From assembly GCA_002747255.1 (NCBI GenBank), contig PDUC01000055.1, forward strand, positions 1-43,593: a DNA stretch of 43,593 nucleotides, in the 5' to 3' direction. Of this stretch, positions 6,992-15,359 are shown piece after piece. Origin of the DNA: Acidobacteriota bacterium. Lineage in GTDB: Bacteria; Acidobacteriota; Holophagae; Acanthopleuribacterales; Acanthopleuribacteraceae. How positions within the stretch are numbered: the first letter of the stretch is position 1; each line of letters begins with the position of its first letter. The notes beneath the pieces were generated by a model. It was not told where the DNA came from and did no database searches. It saw only the letters and a list, made by a program, of their open reading frames with translations. The position numbers were made by a program, and so were the translations under genes.

Positions 6992-9195
6992 CATTCGCTC
7001 TCCATCCGCTTGGCTCCCCTCTGTGGGAAGGACTCATTGCCGCTCTCTGCCTGGGACTCTGGATTTACGGTCTCTATGTCTCGCGCTACCATTCACTGAA
7101 AGTGAGATGGGCAACCGGACTCTTGCGATTGATGATCCTGTCTGTTGGCTGGCTCATCTTGCACGAAGCGACCTTTATTTCAAAAACCATGTCCGTCGAG
7201 CCCATGAAATCGGCGATACTGGTGGATCGTTCCGGATCCATGTCTACCTATCTTTCCAGTGAAAGTGGACTCACACGGCTGGATCGCGCGACGGAAGTTG
7301 TGGAAAACATACGGCAATCCGAACTCAAAACCTCTCTTTACTCCTTCGATGAACAGCTGGTGCAGGGTCTGCCAACAGAGGTTCCCAGCGCGGGTACCCA
7401 ATTCCAGGATGCGCTTTCACAGCTGCTGGCAAGCGAATCCAACCTGGCTCAAATTGTCCTCATCTCGGATGGCCATGACTTCTCGCCCCTGACCGGCATG
7501 ACCTCTGAGGAACAGGAAAACTGGCTGAGCATGCAGGGCATGCCTCCCATTCACTCCGTCTACATCGGAACCATGGAAGACGAACCCGACCTGCTCATTC
7601 ACTCAATTGAAGCACCCTCGTTCTCCTACATTCGGGCTCCGTTGAAAATCGATGTCACCATTCTGGCTCGCAACCTGTCAAACAGCGACCCTCAGGTTCA
7701 ACTGCTGGAAGACGAAAAGGTCATTCAATTTCAAACACCCGTGCTGGATGAACACGGGTTCGGCAGAGTGAATTTTGAAATCTATCCCGACCGGGTAGGC
7801 GAACACCTCTACCAGATCCACGTTCCTGCCCACGCCAGGGAAAGCAACACCCTCAATAACTCACAGTTCTTTATGGTGGAGACAGGTCGGGATAAAATCA
7901 GTGTTCTTCACATTGCGGGCAGCGTCACTCCCGATTTACAGGGGCTCAGAGCGCTCTTTGAAAACGATCCCTTCATTGAGTTGACGGCTTTCTACATCCT
8001 CCGAACACGAGAGCACCTGCAAATTGGCACAGACGGACGGCTCATTCCTCCCGATGAAATGGCTCTCGTTCAGTTCCCGGTGGAAGAAATCTTTGATCGG
8101 CAGCTCTACAGCTTTGATGTTGTTGTCTTTCAGGACTTTGACGCGGGAAACTACTTCCAGAACTCCTATCAGGCCAGAAAGCTGATGCAAAAAATTGTCC
8201 TTTTTGTCAAAGAGAACAGGGGCGGTCTGATTGTAATTGCCGGGCCTAAAACCGCGTCCGGACCTTCGCTCGCGCTCTCTCCTGTGGGGGACATTCTGCC
8301 CATTATTCCCAAAAAGCATCGAACGCCCTACATCATGGAAACCAGGCAAATGAAGGCGACAGAAACAGGAAAGCACCACCCCGTTCTGATTGGATTCGGG
8401 TCCAGTCTGCCGGAAATATTTGGTTTGATGGACACCCACTCACTGCACGCGGAGGCCGATCTGCTCCTGCAAACCCCCAAAAAGGAACCCCTGCTCGCCA
8501 CACGCCATGTCGGCAAGGGAAGAACCATTTTCCTCAATTCAAGTTCAAGCTGGGTCTGGCGGCGTGAGGCCATGTCGGAGGGTAAAACCTCCACAGAATA
8601 CGACCTCTTCTGGAGACAGGTCTTAAAATGGGTTTCAGGTGATCCCTCGCTGAACCCCACCCAGTTAAAAGCATCCACATCACAGGAACAGCCTCTCCAG
8701 GTTCATACAGATCTTCAACTTAGAAACGGGAATTACGTGCCCTTAAAAAACAAGAAAGGGACTCTAACCATTCGGTCAGCTCAAAGCAGGGAAAGCGAAG
8801 CTCTGCAAACCGTTCCTTTTACCACCTCTACAAATGGTATGGCATCGCTTTCACTGAACCTGAAGCAGCCCGGCTATTATCAAATGGAACTGCAGGCCGG
8901 GAAGGGCGTACCCAAAACCGTTCGCAACCTCTTTCTGGGCGGATCGGTTGCGGAACACCAGAAAAATGAACCCCAGCCCGAAACCTTAAAAATTCTATCC
9001 AGCCTGACAGGCGGCCGCTTCTTTGATTCCCCCGAATCGTTCTCTGTGGATGACATTCAGACAAAAGACAAAACCATTGAAAAAGTAATAGAAACCAAAC
9101 GCGTTAAACTGAGAGATTCACTGTTCCTGCTGCCCTTTATTCTCATTCTGGCGGCACTGGAATGGATGATACGACGCAGTCACCACATGGCATAA
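6988..9195 (+). CDS. VWA-domain membrane protein
   Basis: A 735-residue membrane protein. Two membrane segments near the N-terminus (residues about 14-30 and 45-62) precede a VWA domain with a complete metal-site start DRSGS at 80-84. Further on are Ig-like or CARDB-like beta-rich stretches ('IHSIEAPSFSYIRAPLKIDV', residues about 205-295) and a Rossmann-like segment with 'GKGRTIFLNSSSSW'. A membrane helix lies at the C-terminus ('LFLLPFILILAALEWMI'). The layout resembles the large VWA proteins paired with BatA and DUF4159 in planctomycetes and related groups. It is coupled to the previous gene by an ATGA overlap. It probably forms a membrane complex with the BatA-like protein; this is inferred from operon structure. 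Confidence 0.8.
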   Translation: MTFALHPLGSPLWEGLIAALCLGLWIYGLYVSRYHSLKVRWATGLLRLMILSVGWLILHEATFISKTMSVEPMKSAILVDRSGSMSTYLSSESGLTRLDRATEVVENIRQSELKTSLYSFDEQLVQGLPTEVPSAGTQFQDALSQLLASESNLAQIVLISDGHDFSPLTGMTSEEQENWLSMQGMPPIHSVYIGTMEDEPDLLIHSIEAPSFSYIRAPLKIDVTILARNLSNSDPQVQLLEDEKVIQFQTPVLDEHGFGRVNFEIYPDRVGEHLYQIHVPAHARESNTLNNSQFFMVETGRDKISVLHIAGSVTPDLQGLRALFENDPFIELTAFYILRTREHLQIGTDGRLIPPDEMALVQFPVEEIFDRQLYSFDVVVFQDFDAGNYFQNSYQARKLMQKIVLFVKENRGGLIVIAGPKTASGPSLALSPVGDILPIIPKKHRTPYIMETRQMKATETGKHHPVLIGFGSSLPEIFGLMDTHSLHAEADLLLQTPKKEPLLATRHVGKGRTIFLNSSSSWVWRREAMSEGKTSTEYDLFWRQVLKWVSGDPSLNPTQLKASTSQEQPLQVHTDLQLRNGNYVPLKNKKGTLTIRSAQSRESEALQTVPFTTSTNGMASLSLNLKQPGYYQMELQAGKGVPKTVRNLFLGGSVAEHQKNEPQPETLKILSSLTGGRFFDSPESFSVDDIQTKDKTIEKVIETKRVKLRDSLFLLPFILILAALEWMIRRSHHMA

Positions 9196-9207
9196 GGAGC
9201 TCTTGAA

Positions 9208-12200
9208 TTGAAGGTGATCCATCAACATATCCACAGCCAAAGAAACCGATACCTGCGCCAATTCTGTGTAAAAACAGTCTTGCGAGTGCTGTTCTACGGT
9301 TTCTTGCTCTGGATTCTGACCGGAACCACAGCATTGCTGTTTCCCGCTGCCATCGGCCGTCTCTTTCAACTCTCCCTGCTGCTGTCTTTTGGTCTTCTGC
9401 TGTGGTTTTTCTATCTGCTGATCAGCAAGTACCGCTTCGTTAAAAAACCGGGCAACATGGCCTCGCTCATAGAACAGTCAAACCCCGAACTGGGACTGAA
9501 ACTCCGAACCGCGCTGGAATTTCTAAACTCCCAGAAGCTGCACACTCAAGAACAGGCCTCCCGGCATACAGACCACCATGAAGCGCTGGCCCCGACAACC
9601 GTTGAAACTCAATACATGCAAGATGCTTTCATTGGTGAAGTTGCCGGTTTTGTTCGGCACATACCGGACATCGCCGTTGACTATTCAGCCTGGGGCGTGA
9701 AGTGCCTCATCAGCTGCTTGATTTTCTGCCTCTTCTCCATGGTCACTCGAAATCAGTTTCAGAGCCTGCTCAAAGGTGACGAACTCATTTTGGGCAGCGG
9801 CCTGATCACACTGCACGGCAGCCTCACGATATTTGAACCCGACTACACGGGAATTCCAGGCAGGACACTGCCCCTTTCGGAAGGCACTTTTGAAGCCTAC
9901 CCGGGCAGTCGAGTTCGACTTCACTTTGAAGAGCTGAACGCACGCGAAACCTATCAGGTTGAACTGAAACAGGGCGAAGGAACCAAGAAAGCAGCTCTTA
10001 AAAAAGGCTCTGCATCCAGTTATGAGTTCCTTTTGGAACAGCCATGCACGCTCGTCTTGCAAAAAACAGGCTCCAACCCGGGCGAATCGCAGGAGCTCAT
10101 TTTTTCCACAAAGGAAGATCGAATCCCTGAAATTCAAATCCTCAATCACACGCCCGAAGGTGAAATTGAACCAAGACGGCCTTTTCTCTTTCTCGAATCG
10201 GTCTGCAAGGACGACTTTGGACTGGATCATTTAGACCTGGTCGTGCAGTGGAAGACTGTGGCAACGCAAGAAAGCGAACCCCATGGTGAAAAACGCATCC
10301 GCATCCCCATTCGACCCGAAAAGAGCCGATTTTTTAAATCCAGAAATCAGTGGCCCGTCTCGGATTTGGTGCCCGAAGACGTTGATTCCTTCAGTGTCTA
10401 CCTGGAGGCGGTGGACGACAACCCCTTCAACGGGCCAGGCGTGGGTCAATCACAAACCCTTTATTACGGTATCACTTCACCGGAAAAACAACGCGAAAAG
10501 TTCATGGACATGGTGCGCGAGCTTCTGGACGCCATGACTTTCACCCTGGCAGATAACCTGGACACTTCTTTCAACAACCTGGATCGACACACGCTCATTA
10601 AAGCGCGCGACCTCAGCAATTCCATTCAGGGCGGGCTGCTGCATTCCAAAGAACTGGTTGAACTCATGATCATTCAACTGCGGCAGCAATCCATGTCACA
10701 AACACTGGATCGCGATTTTCTGCAAAAATTCCGTTCAAGACTGAGGAATGTTCTCAATGACCGCAAATCACTGAGCCAGATCTACGCTCAACTTCACTAC
10801 GCCAATCAACTCGAAATTCGTCCGTTTAACAAGCTGAAAACGGGAACACAACGTGAAGAGGTCAAACTGGAAAACCTGCTTTACGACCTGCTGCTTCAAG
10901 TCAAGCTGTGGGCGTTGATGGATATGGAACAGAACCAGGCCAACATGGAAGAGACGCTTAGTGAACTGGAACAGCTGCTTGAAAACAGTGAAAACATGGA
11001 AATGGACGAGCTAAAAAAAGAGCTCGACAAGCTCATGGATGAGCTGATGAAGGAAATGTCTGAAATGATGAAAAAGGCGGCTGAGGAAATGGATTTATCC
11101 ATGGAAGAGTTCATGAATCAGGAGGCCATGCAAAACAACCAACAGGAGATAAGCGATCTCAAGAAGCAGCTGGAAGAAGCACTTAAAAATGGAGACATCG
11201 AAAAAGCCAAAGAAATTCTGGAAGCCATGAAGCAGGCCATGCAAGCCATGATGGATAGCATGAAACAGTCCATTGGCGAAATGTCTCCCGAAATGAAAGC
11301 CATGATGAAAGCCATGCAGGAACTGATGGGCCTTATTGGAGCGTTAAAAGAGGGCGAAGAGCAGCTGGAATCCGACACGCAGGAATTGATGCGAAAAACC
11401 GATCAGGAAATCGCGGATCAATTGCCCTCGCTCGATGAGGAACTGAAACAGGAGTTCATGGAAATCATCGAAAAAATCAGACAGATCATGAACAGACTCC
11501 ATACCGGTCTATCCAGTAAAAGGTCAACCCAGTGGATGGAACCCATGCTGGATCGCCTGGGTGAGCTGAACACCAAGGTTCAAAACGCTGAAGGCGAATC
11601 CGAGCTGCTGCGCCGGGAAATCCTACAAATTGAAAGGGACCTCTTGTTCCTCTCCAGAAACAGGCTGGACCTGATCCTGAACATGATCATTACTTCGCTG
11701 AAGGAGCTGGATTTACTGGAAGAGTTCCTCAAGAACTTCGAGTTCCAGGACGCGTTGGAAAACGCCTTCAACCTCAAGAACAAGTTCTACAAAGGCAAGA
11801 CGGTCTCTCAATTTGAACTGCCAAAGAACATCGAACAAGAGACCTCTTCCTCAAAGTCGTTTGAACAGGCGGACGAGGAGATTCAGAAGATTATTGATTT
11901 CCTGGAACAGCTTCAGGCCAAAAGAGATCAACTGAGAAGCCAACACCTGCAGCAAAACAGCGGCGACCAGACCCGCAAGTTATCTGAAAGGCAGTTCGAT
12001 CTTCAGGATCTCATCCCGGAATTCATGCAGCAATACGAAGAGGATTTAAAGAGCATGCCCATGATGGATCAACTGAAATCCATTCAGCGTGATATGCAGC
12101 AAGCCGGTGATCGACTGGGCAAAAACCGCTTGAATCCCGGCCTGAAGCACGAACAGGACGCCTTACGCAAACTGGGAGAACTTCAGGAACAAATGATGCA

Positions 12201-12429
12201 AATGCAGCAAGGTCAGGGTAAAGGCATGATGCCCAAATTGAGGCTTCCGGGACACAGGCAATTGGGTCAAATGGGTGATCCAACGGGCGATCTATTCATA
12301 CCCGACTCGGAAAAGAAAGCGCGAAAAAGTGAAATAAAGGATAAAATCAGGAAGAACATGCAGAAAAACCTGCCCCGGAGTCACTCCAAGGAAATTAAGG
12401 CCTACTATGAACGCCTTATGGGTCAATAG
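9208..12429 (+). CDS. DUF4175-like giant membrane protein, Met/Gln/Glu-rich coiled coil
   Basis: A 1073-residue protein with two adjacent membrane helices (residues about 25-45 and 48-72) and a third near 155-175. A beta-rich periplasmic part (about 190-430) follows, including 'DDFGLDHLDLVVQWKT'. From about residue 555 to 760 the sequence is strikingly rich in Met, Glu, Gln and Lys with repeated MxxMM patterns ('ELMKEMSEMMKKAAEEM', 'MKAMMKAMQELMG'), predicted long coiled coil. A second Gln/Met-rich part lies near 1000-1025. The organisation matches DUF4175-type proteins. Start TTG 9208 has GGAG eight bases upstream (9196-9199), immediately after the preceding stop. The Met-rich part could be a chaperone-like or metal-binding surface; this is speculative. 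Confidence 0.75.
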   Translation: MKVIHQHIHSQRNRYLRQFCVKTVLRVLFYGFLLWILTGTTALLFPAAIGRLFQLSLLLSFGLLLWFFYLLISKYRFVKKPGNMASLIEQSNPELGLKLRTALEFLNSQKLHTQEQASRHTDHHEALAPTTVETQYMQDAFIGEVAGFVRHIPDIAVDYSAWGVKCLISCLIFCLFSMVTRNQFQSLLKGDELILGSGLITLHGSLTIFEPDYTGIPGRTLPLSEGTFEAYPGSRVRLHFEELNARETYQVELKQGEGTKKAALKKGSASSYEFLLEQPCTLVLQKTGSNPGESQELIFSTKEDRIPEIQILNHTPEGEIEPRRPFLFLESVCKDDFGLDHLDLVVQWKTVATQESEPHGEKRIRIPIRPEKSRFFKSRNQWPVSDLVPEDVDSFSVYLEAVDDNPFNGPGVGQSQTLYYGITSPEKQREKFMDMVRELLDAMTFTLADNLDTSFNNLDRHTLIKARDLSNSIQGGLLHSKELVELMIIQLRQQSMSQTLDRDFLQKFRSRLRNVLNDRKSLSQIYAQLHYANQLEIRPFNKLKTGTQREEVKLENLLYDLLLQVKLWALMDMEQNQANMEETLSELEQLLENSENMEMDELKKELDKLMDELMKEMSEMMKKAAEEMDLSMEEFMNQEAMQNNQQEISDLKKQLEEALKNGDIEKAKEILEAMKQAMQAMMDSMKQSIGEMSPEMKAMMKAMQELMGLIGALKEGEEQLESDTQELMRKTDQEIADQLPSLDEELKQEFMEIIEKIRQIMNRLHTGLSSKRSTQWMEPMLDRLGELNTKVQNAEGESELLRREILQIERDLLFLSRNRLDLILNMIITSLKELDLLEEFLKNFEFQDALENAFNLKNKFYKGKTVSQFELPKNIEQETSSSKSFEQADEEIQKIIDFLEQLQAKRDQLRSQHLQQNSGDQTRKLSERQFDLQDLIPEFMQQYEEDLKSMPMMDQLKSIQRDMQQAGDRLGKNRLNPGLKHEQDALRKLGELQEQMMQMQQGQGKGMMPKLRLPGHRQLGQMGDPTGDLFIPDSEKKARKSEIKDKIRKNMQKNLPRSHSKEIKAYYERLMGQ

Positions 12430-12438
12430 GTGGAAATG

Positions 12439-14097
12439 ATGAACACGTATTCAATCTGTCATAATCCTGAAGCCCTTGTGGATCGCCTGAGAACACTGCT
12501 CTGCCTGATCGCAGTCTGCCTTTGTCCTTTATTCAGCCAAGAGGTTGAAGACGGCGATGAACGGGAAATACAAGAGGCGAGTCACATAGTGGAAACACTG
12601 TTTCAGCTGAAACCCAATCTGGTTCTGAAACAATTGAACGAGTCCCAATCCATGAGGCCTGCTCTGGTTGTCTTTTTCAAAGCCTGGTCGCACCACCAGC
12701 TGGGCGATTACACGCAAGCCAAAGAGCTCCTGTCACAAATCAAGCCAGAGGAACTGCCCCTGGATGCCATGATCCAGAACAGGTACAGGGAACTGAAGGC
12801 AACAGCCGAAACCTTAATGCACTTCAAGGTACTGGAAACCGAACATTTCAGCATCCGTTATCAGAGTGGCAAAGATGAAATCATAAGCCTTTTCCTGCCC
12901 GAAGTGCTGGAACGCTTTTACACCTACTACACAGAGCTGTTTTCATTTCATCAAAAGGAAAAAGTGATTGTGGAGGTCATGCCCAATCACGAGCTGTTCT
13001 CCTATGCATGTGCCCTCACCAAACAACAAATAGAAACCACGGGAACCGTCGCTCTCTGTGTGGAGAACCGGCTGGCCATGATCACGCCGCGCCGAGTTTT
13101 AATGGGTTACGACTGGGCTAACGTCCTGAGCCATGAATTCATTCATTACATCCTGACCAAACAATCGAATAACAACGCCCCTCTCTGGTTCCAGGAAGGC
13201 GTTGCCAAGTCCCTGGAAAAATTCTGGGAAAAGCCCAACTTGAAAACACTCGACAGGCATTTGCAGCACAGCCTGGCTTTGGGGTTCAGTGAAAACAGAC
13301 TGGTTACCATGAAAGAAATGTACCCTTCTTTTGCCGCCCTGCCCACTCCGGAACTCGCCCAGAGAGCCTACGCGCAGGTTGCCTCCATGGTGCTTTACCT
13401 CATGGAACTGCAAAGCCTGCAGGTCATACCCGAACTGTCCTTGGAGCTCTCGCAAAATCCGGATCTCGAAGAACTGATCGCCAAGCGCCTGGGCATTTCC
13501 TTTGAACAGTATCAAAAGAACTGGAGAACATGGGCAGAACAACAGAACTACCGGATCATGCCCCAATATCAGGCACAGGAAATGAAGCTCCTGGAAGAAG
13601 ACGGTCAGGCAGAAGAGCTCGGGAAGAGTCAGCCGGAAGATGACCGCATCCGAAAGCACAGCCGCCTGGGCGATTTGCTGCTGGAACGCAACCGCTATCG
13701 CGCGGCACTGACGGAGTACCGCAAATCCGATGAGGAACGCAAGAAAAAGGAAGCCGATGCCCCCATGAACCGCCAACTCCTCTTGAGGTTTCTCAAGTGC
13801 CATCGCGCTCTTGAAAATGACGCAGCCATCCTAAAGCTTCTGCATGAACAAATACCCGATATTGAGGCCGACAGCACCATGCTGCAGTACAAGGCGAAAG
13901 CACTCTGGCGTCGCGGAAACCCGGAGGAAGCACTTTACAATCTTAACCTGGCAACAAGAGTGAATCCCTTTGACCCGGAAATTTACCGAATTATGGATGC
14001 CATTGCTACAGAAACAAAAGACTTTAAGCTTTCACAGAAAGTACAAACCATTTACACCATTTTCAATACTGTCAATAAAGGAGTTCAACATGACTGA
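12439..14097 (+). CDS. Secreted peptidase-MA-like metalloprotease with TPRs
   Basis: A protein of about 552 residues. A hydrophobic N-terminal segment ('LLCLIAVCLCPLFS') looks like a signal peptide or lipoprotein-like leader. A gluzincin domain follows with the zinc-binding motif HEFIH at about residue 232 and the downstream third-ligand motif 'WFQEGVAKSLE', matching the peptidase MA family. The C-terminal 150 residues are TPR-like ('HSRLGDLLLERNRYRAALTE', 'YKAKALWRRGNPEEALYNL'). ATG 12439 is chosen because AGGTGG lies at 12428-12433; GTG 12430 and ATG 12436 are close alternatives. It overlaps the moxR start by eight bases. A protease within a MoxR/BatA operon suggests envelope protein maturation or quality control. 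Activity is predicted from motifs only. Confidence 0.82.
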   Translation: MNTYSICHNPEALVDRLRTLLCLIAVCLCPLFSQEVEDGDEREIQEASHIVETLFQLKPNLVLKQLNESQSMRPALVVFFKAWSHHQLGDYTQAKELLSQIKPEELPLDAMIQNRYRELKATAETLMHFKVLETEHFSIRYQSGKDEIISLFLPEVLERFYTYYTELFSFHQKEKVIVEVMPNHELFSYACALTKQQIETTGTVALCVENRLAMITPRRVLMGYDWANVLSHEFIHYILTKQSNNNAPLWFQEGVAKSLEKFWEKPNLKTLDRHLQHSLALGFSENRLVTMKEMYPSFAALPTPELAQRAYAQVASMVLYLMELQSLQVIPELSLELSQNPDLEELIAKRLGISFEQYQKNWRTWAEQQNYRIMPQYQAQEMKLLEEDGQAEELGKSQPEDDRIRKHSRLGDLLLERNRYRAALTEYRKSDEERKKKEADAPMNRQLLLRFLKCHRALENDAAILKLLHEQIPDIEADSTMLQYKAKALWRRGNPEEALYNLNLATRVNPFDPEIYRIMDAIATETKDFKLSQKVQTIYTIFNTVNKGVQHD

Positions 14098-15100
14098 AAC
14101 ACTGGATCGCGATGCGTTCATGGAACAAGTAAAGGATGTTCACAAAGGCTACGTCGCCCTTAAAAATGAAATTCACAAGGTGGTCATTGGTCAGGAAGAC
14201 GTCATTGAACTCATGATCCTTTCCATGTTCACCGAAAGCCATTCACTGCTCATGGGTGTGCCCGGTCTGGCCAAAACCCTGCTGGTTCACGCCCTGGCCG
14301 ACGCCACTTCGCTGGATTTCACCCGAATTCAGTTTACACCCGACATGATGCCTAGTGATCTGATCGGAACAGACATCCTGCAGGAAGACAAGGCCACCGG
14401 CAAGCGTGCTTTTACCTTTGTCAGAGGGCCTCTGTTCACCAACCTGCTGCTGGCTGATGAAATTAACCGCACCACACCCAAAACCCAGGCCGCGCTGCTT
14501 CAGAGTATGCAGGAAAGACAAATTTCCGCCAGCGGCCATACTTTTAATCTGGACAGACCTTTTGTGGTGTTTGCCACGCAAAACCCCATCGAACAGGAGG
14601 GAACCTACCCCCTGCCCGAAGCTCAACTGGACCGCTTCCTCTTCCGCATTGACGTGGATTACCCGCAGCGCGATGAAGAAGTGGAAATGGTCATGAAGAC
14701 CACAACCAATGTCAAAGAGCCCATTCAGGCCGTCTACGATCAGGAAACGCTGCTTCACCATCAGGCTCTCGTCCGCAAGGTTCCAGCCAGTGAAACCGTA
14801 ATTAAATACGCGGTGGAACTGGTGAGATCCACCCGACCCCGTACGGCCCAAAGTGACCCCTTTGCCAATGAACACATTCGATGGGGTGCCGGACCAAGGG
14901 CATCTCAGAACCTGATCCTGGCAGGCAAGGCACGCGCTCTGCTGGATGGCCGTTTCACCGTTGAAAAAGAGGACATCGACGCCCTGGCTCATCCCATTCT
15001 GGTTCACCGGGTCATGCCCAATTTCCAGGCTGAAGCGGAAGGCATTACCGCGGCCAAAATCATCGAAACCTGTCTGGCACAGGCTTCTTCAAAACTCTGA
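14090..15100 (+). CDS. MoxR-family AAA+ ATPase
   Basis: A 336-residue ATPase of the MoxR/RavA class, thought to act as a chaperone that remodels or activates VWA-containing partners. Walker A reads GVPGLAKT at 56-63, Walker B LLLADE at about 119-124, and the family-specific 'GPLFTNLL', 'ATQNPIEQEGTYPLPEAQLDRF' region and the C-terminal lid with 'GAGPRASQNL' are all present. The start at 14090 is supported by AAAGGAG (14077-14083). It overlaps the stop of the peptidase gene by eight bases. In most genomes moxR precedes DUF58/bat genes; here it is the last gene of the operon. The operon appears complete and in frame throughout. Confidence 0.95.
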   Translation: MTETLDRDAFMEQVKDVHKGYVALKNEIHKVVIGQEDVIELMILSMFTESHSLLMGVPGLAKTLLVHALADATSLDFTRIQFTPDMMPSDLIGTDILQEDKATGKRAFTFVRGPLFTNLLLADEINRTTPKTQAALLQSMQERQISASGHTFNLDRPFVVFATQNPIEQEGTYPLPEAQLDRFLFRIDVDYPQRDEEVEMVMKTTTNVKEPIQAVYDQETLLHHQALVRKVPASETVIKYAVELVRSTRPRTAQSDPFANEHIRWGAGPRASQNLILAGKARALLDGRFTVEKEDIDALAHPILVHRVMPNFQAEAEGITAAKIIETCLAQASSKL

Positions 15101-15264
15101 GTGTACATTGACTGACCAACCATAACGAATCCCGCTCACACTCCCGCATCCCGTAAAAAGCACACTTTTACAAACCCTGTCAATTGAGGTCTCAAAAAAA
15201 CAAGACCCCTCTTGAAAAATTGGACCACCTCCTCCAAAAAATCGGAAACCTCTATCTCAATCTA

Positions 15265-15289
15265 TTAGTTTATTTAGCAAACAAACTAA
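15265..15289. promoter_or_regulatory. XylR/ROK-like operator palindrome
   Basis: A 25-bp dyad with arms TTAGTTT (15265-15271) and AAACTAA (15283-15289). Ten of the twelve base pairs around the central G are complementary. The arms and the 11-bp gap match the operator style of XylR-type ROK repressors of Firmicutes (TTAGTTT-N11-AAACTAA). A TATATT at 15300-15305 would make the dyad overlap a -35 region. It lies 70 bp upstream of the NagB/PIG-L gene, the first of a three-gene sugar cassette. The rest of the 15101-15359 gap shows no gene or clear terminator. Confidence 0.6.
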
Positions 15290-15359
15290 AGCTAATGGCT
15301 ATATTTTTGCTGGAGATGCATTGATTTTTTCTCTTGTTTTTAGATAGAGTAAAGGTGTA

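Noticed and set aside
10896-11378. Minus-strand frames rich in Ser/Phe/Ile opposite the Met-rich coiled coil
   Set aside because: They are antisense shadows of the repetitive ATG/GAA/CAG codons in the DUF4175-like gene.
13099-13803. Long minus-strand frame of 234 residues
   Set aside because: Lies wholly opposite the peptidase-MA/TPR gene, which has catalytic motifs and fits the operon.
15160-15225. Possible terminator after moxR (GTAAAA/TTTTAC and GAGGTCT/AGACCCCTC pairs)
   Set aside because: The first stem is short and A+T only; the second has a two-base bulge and no T-run after it.
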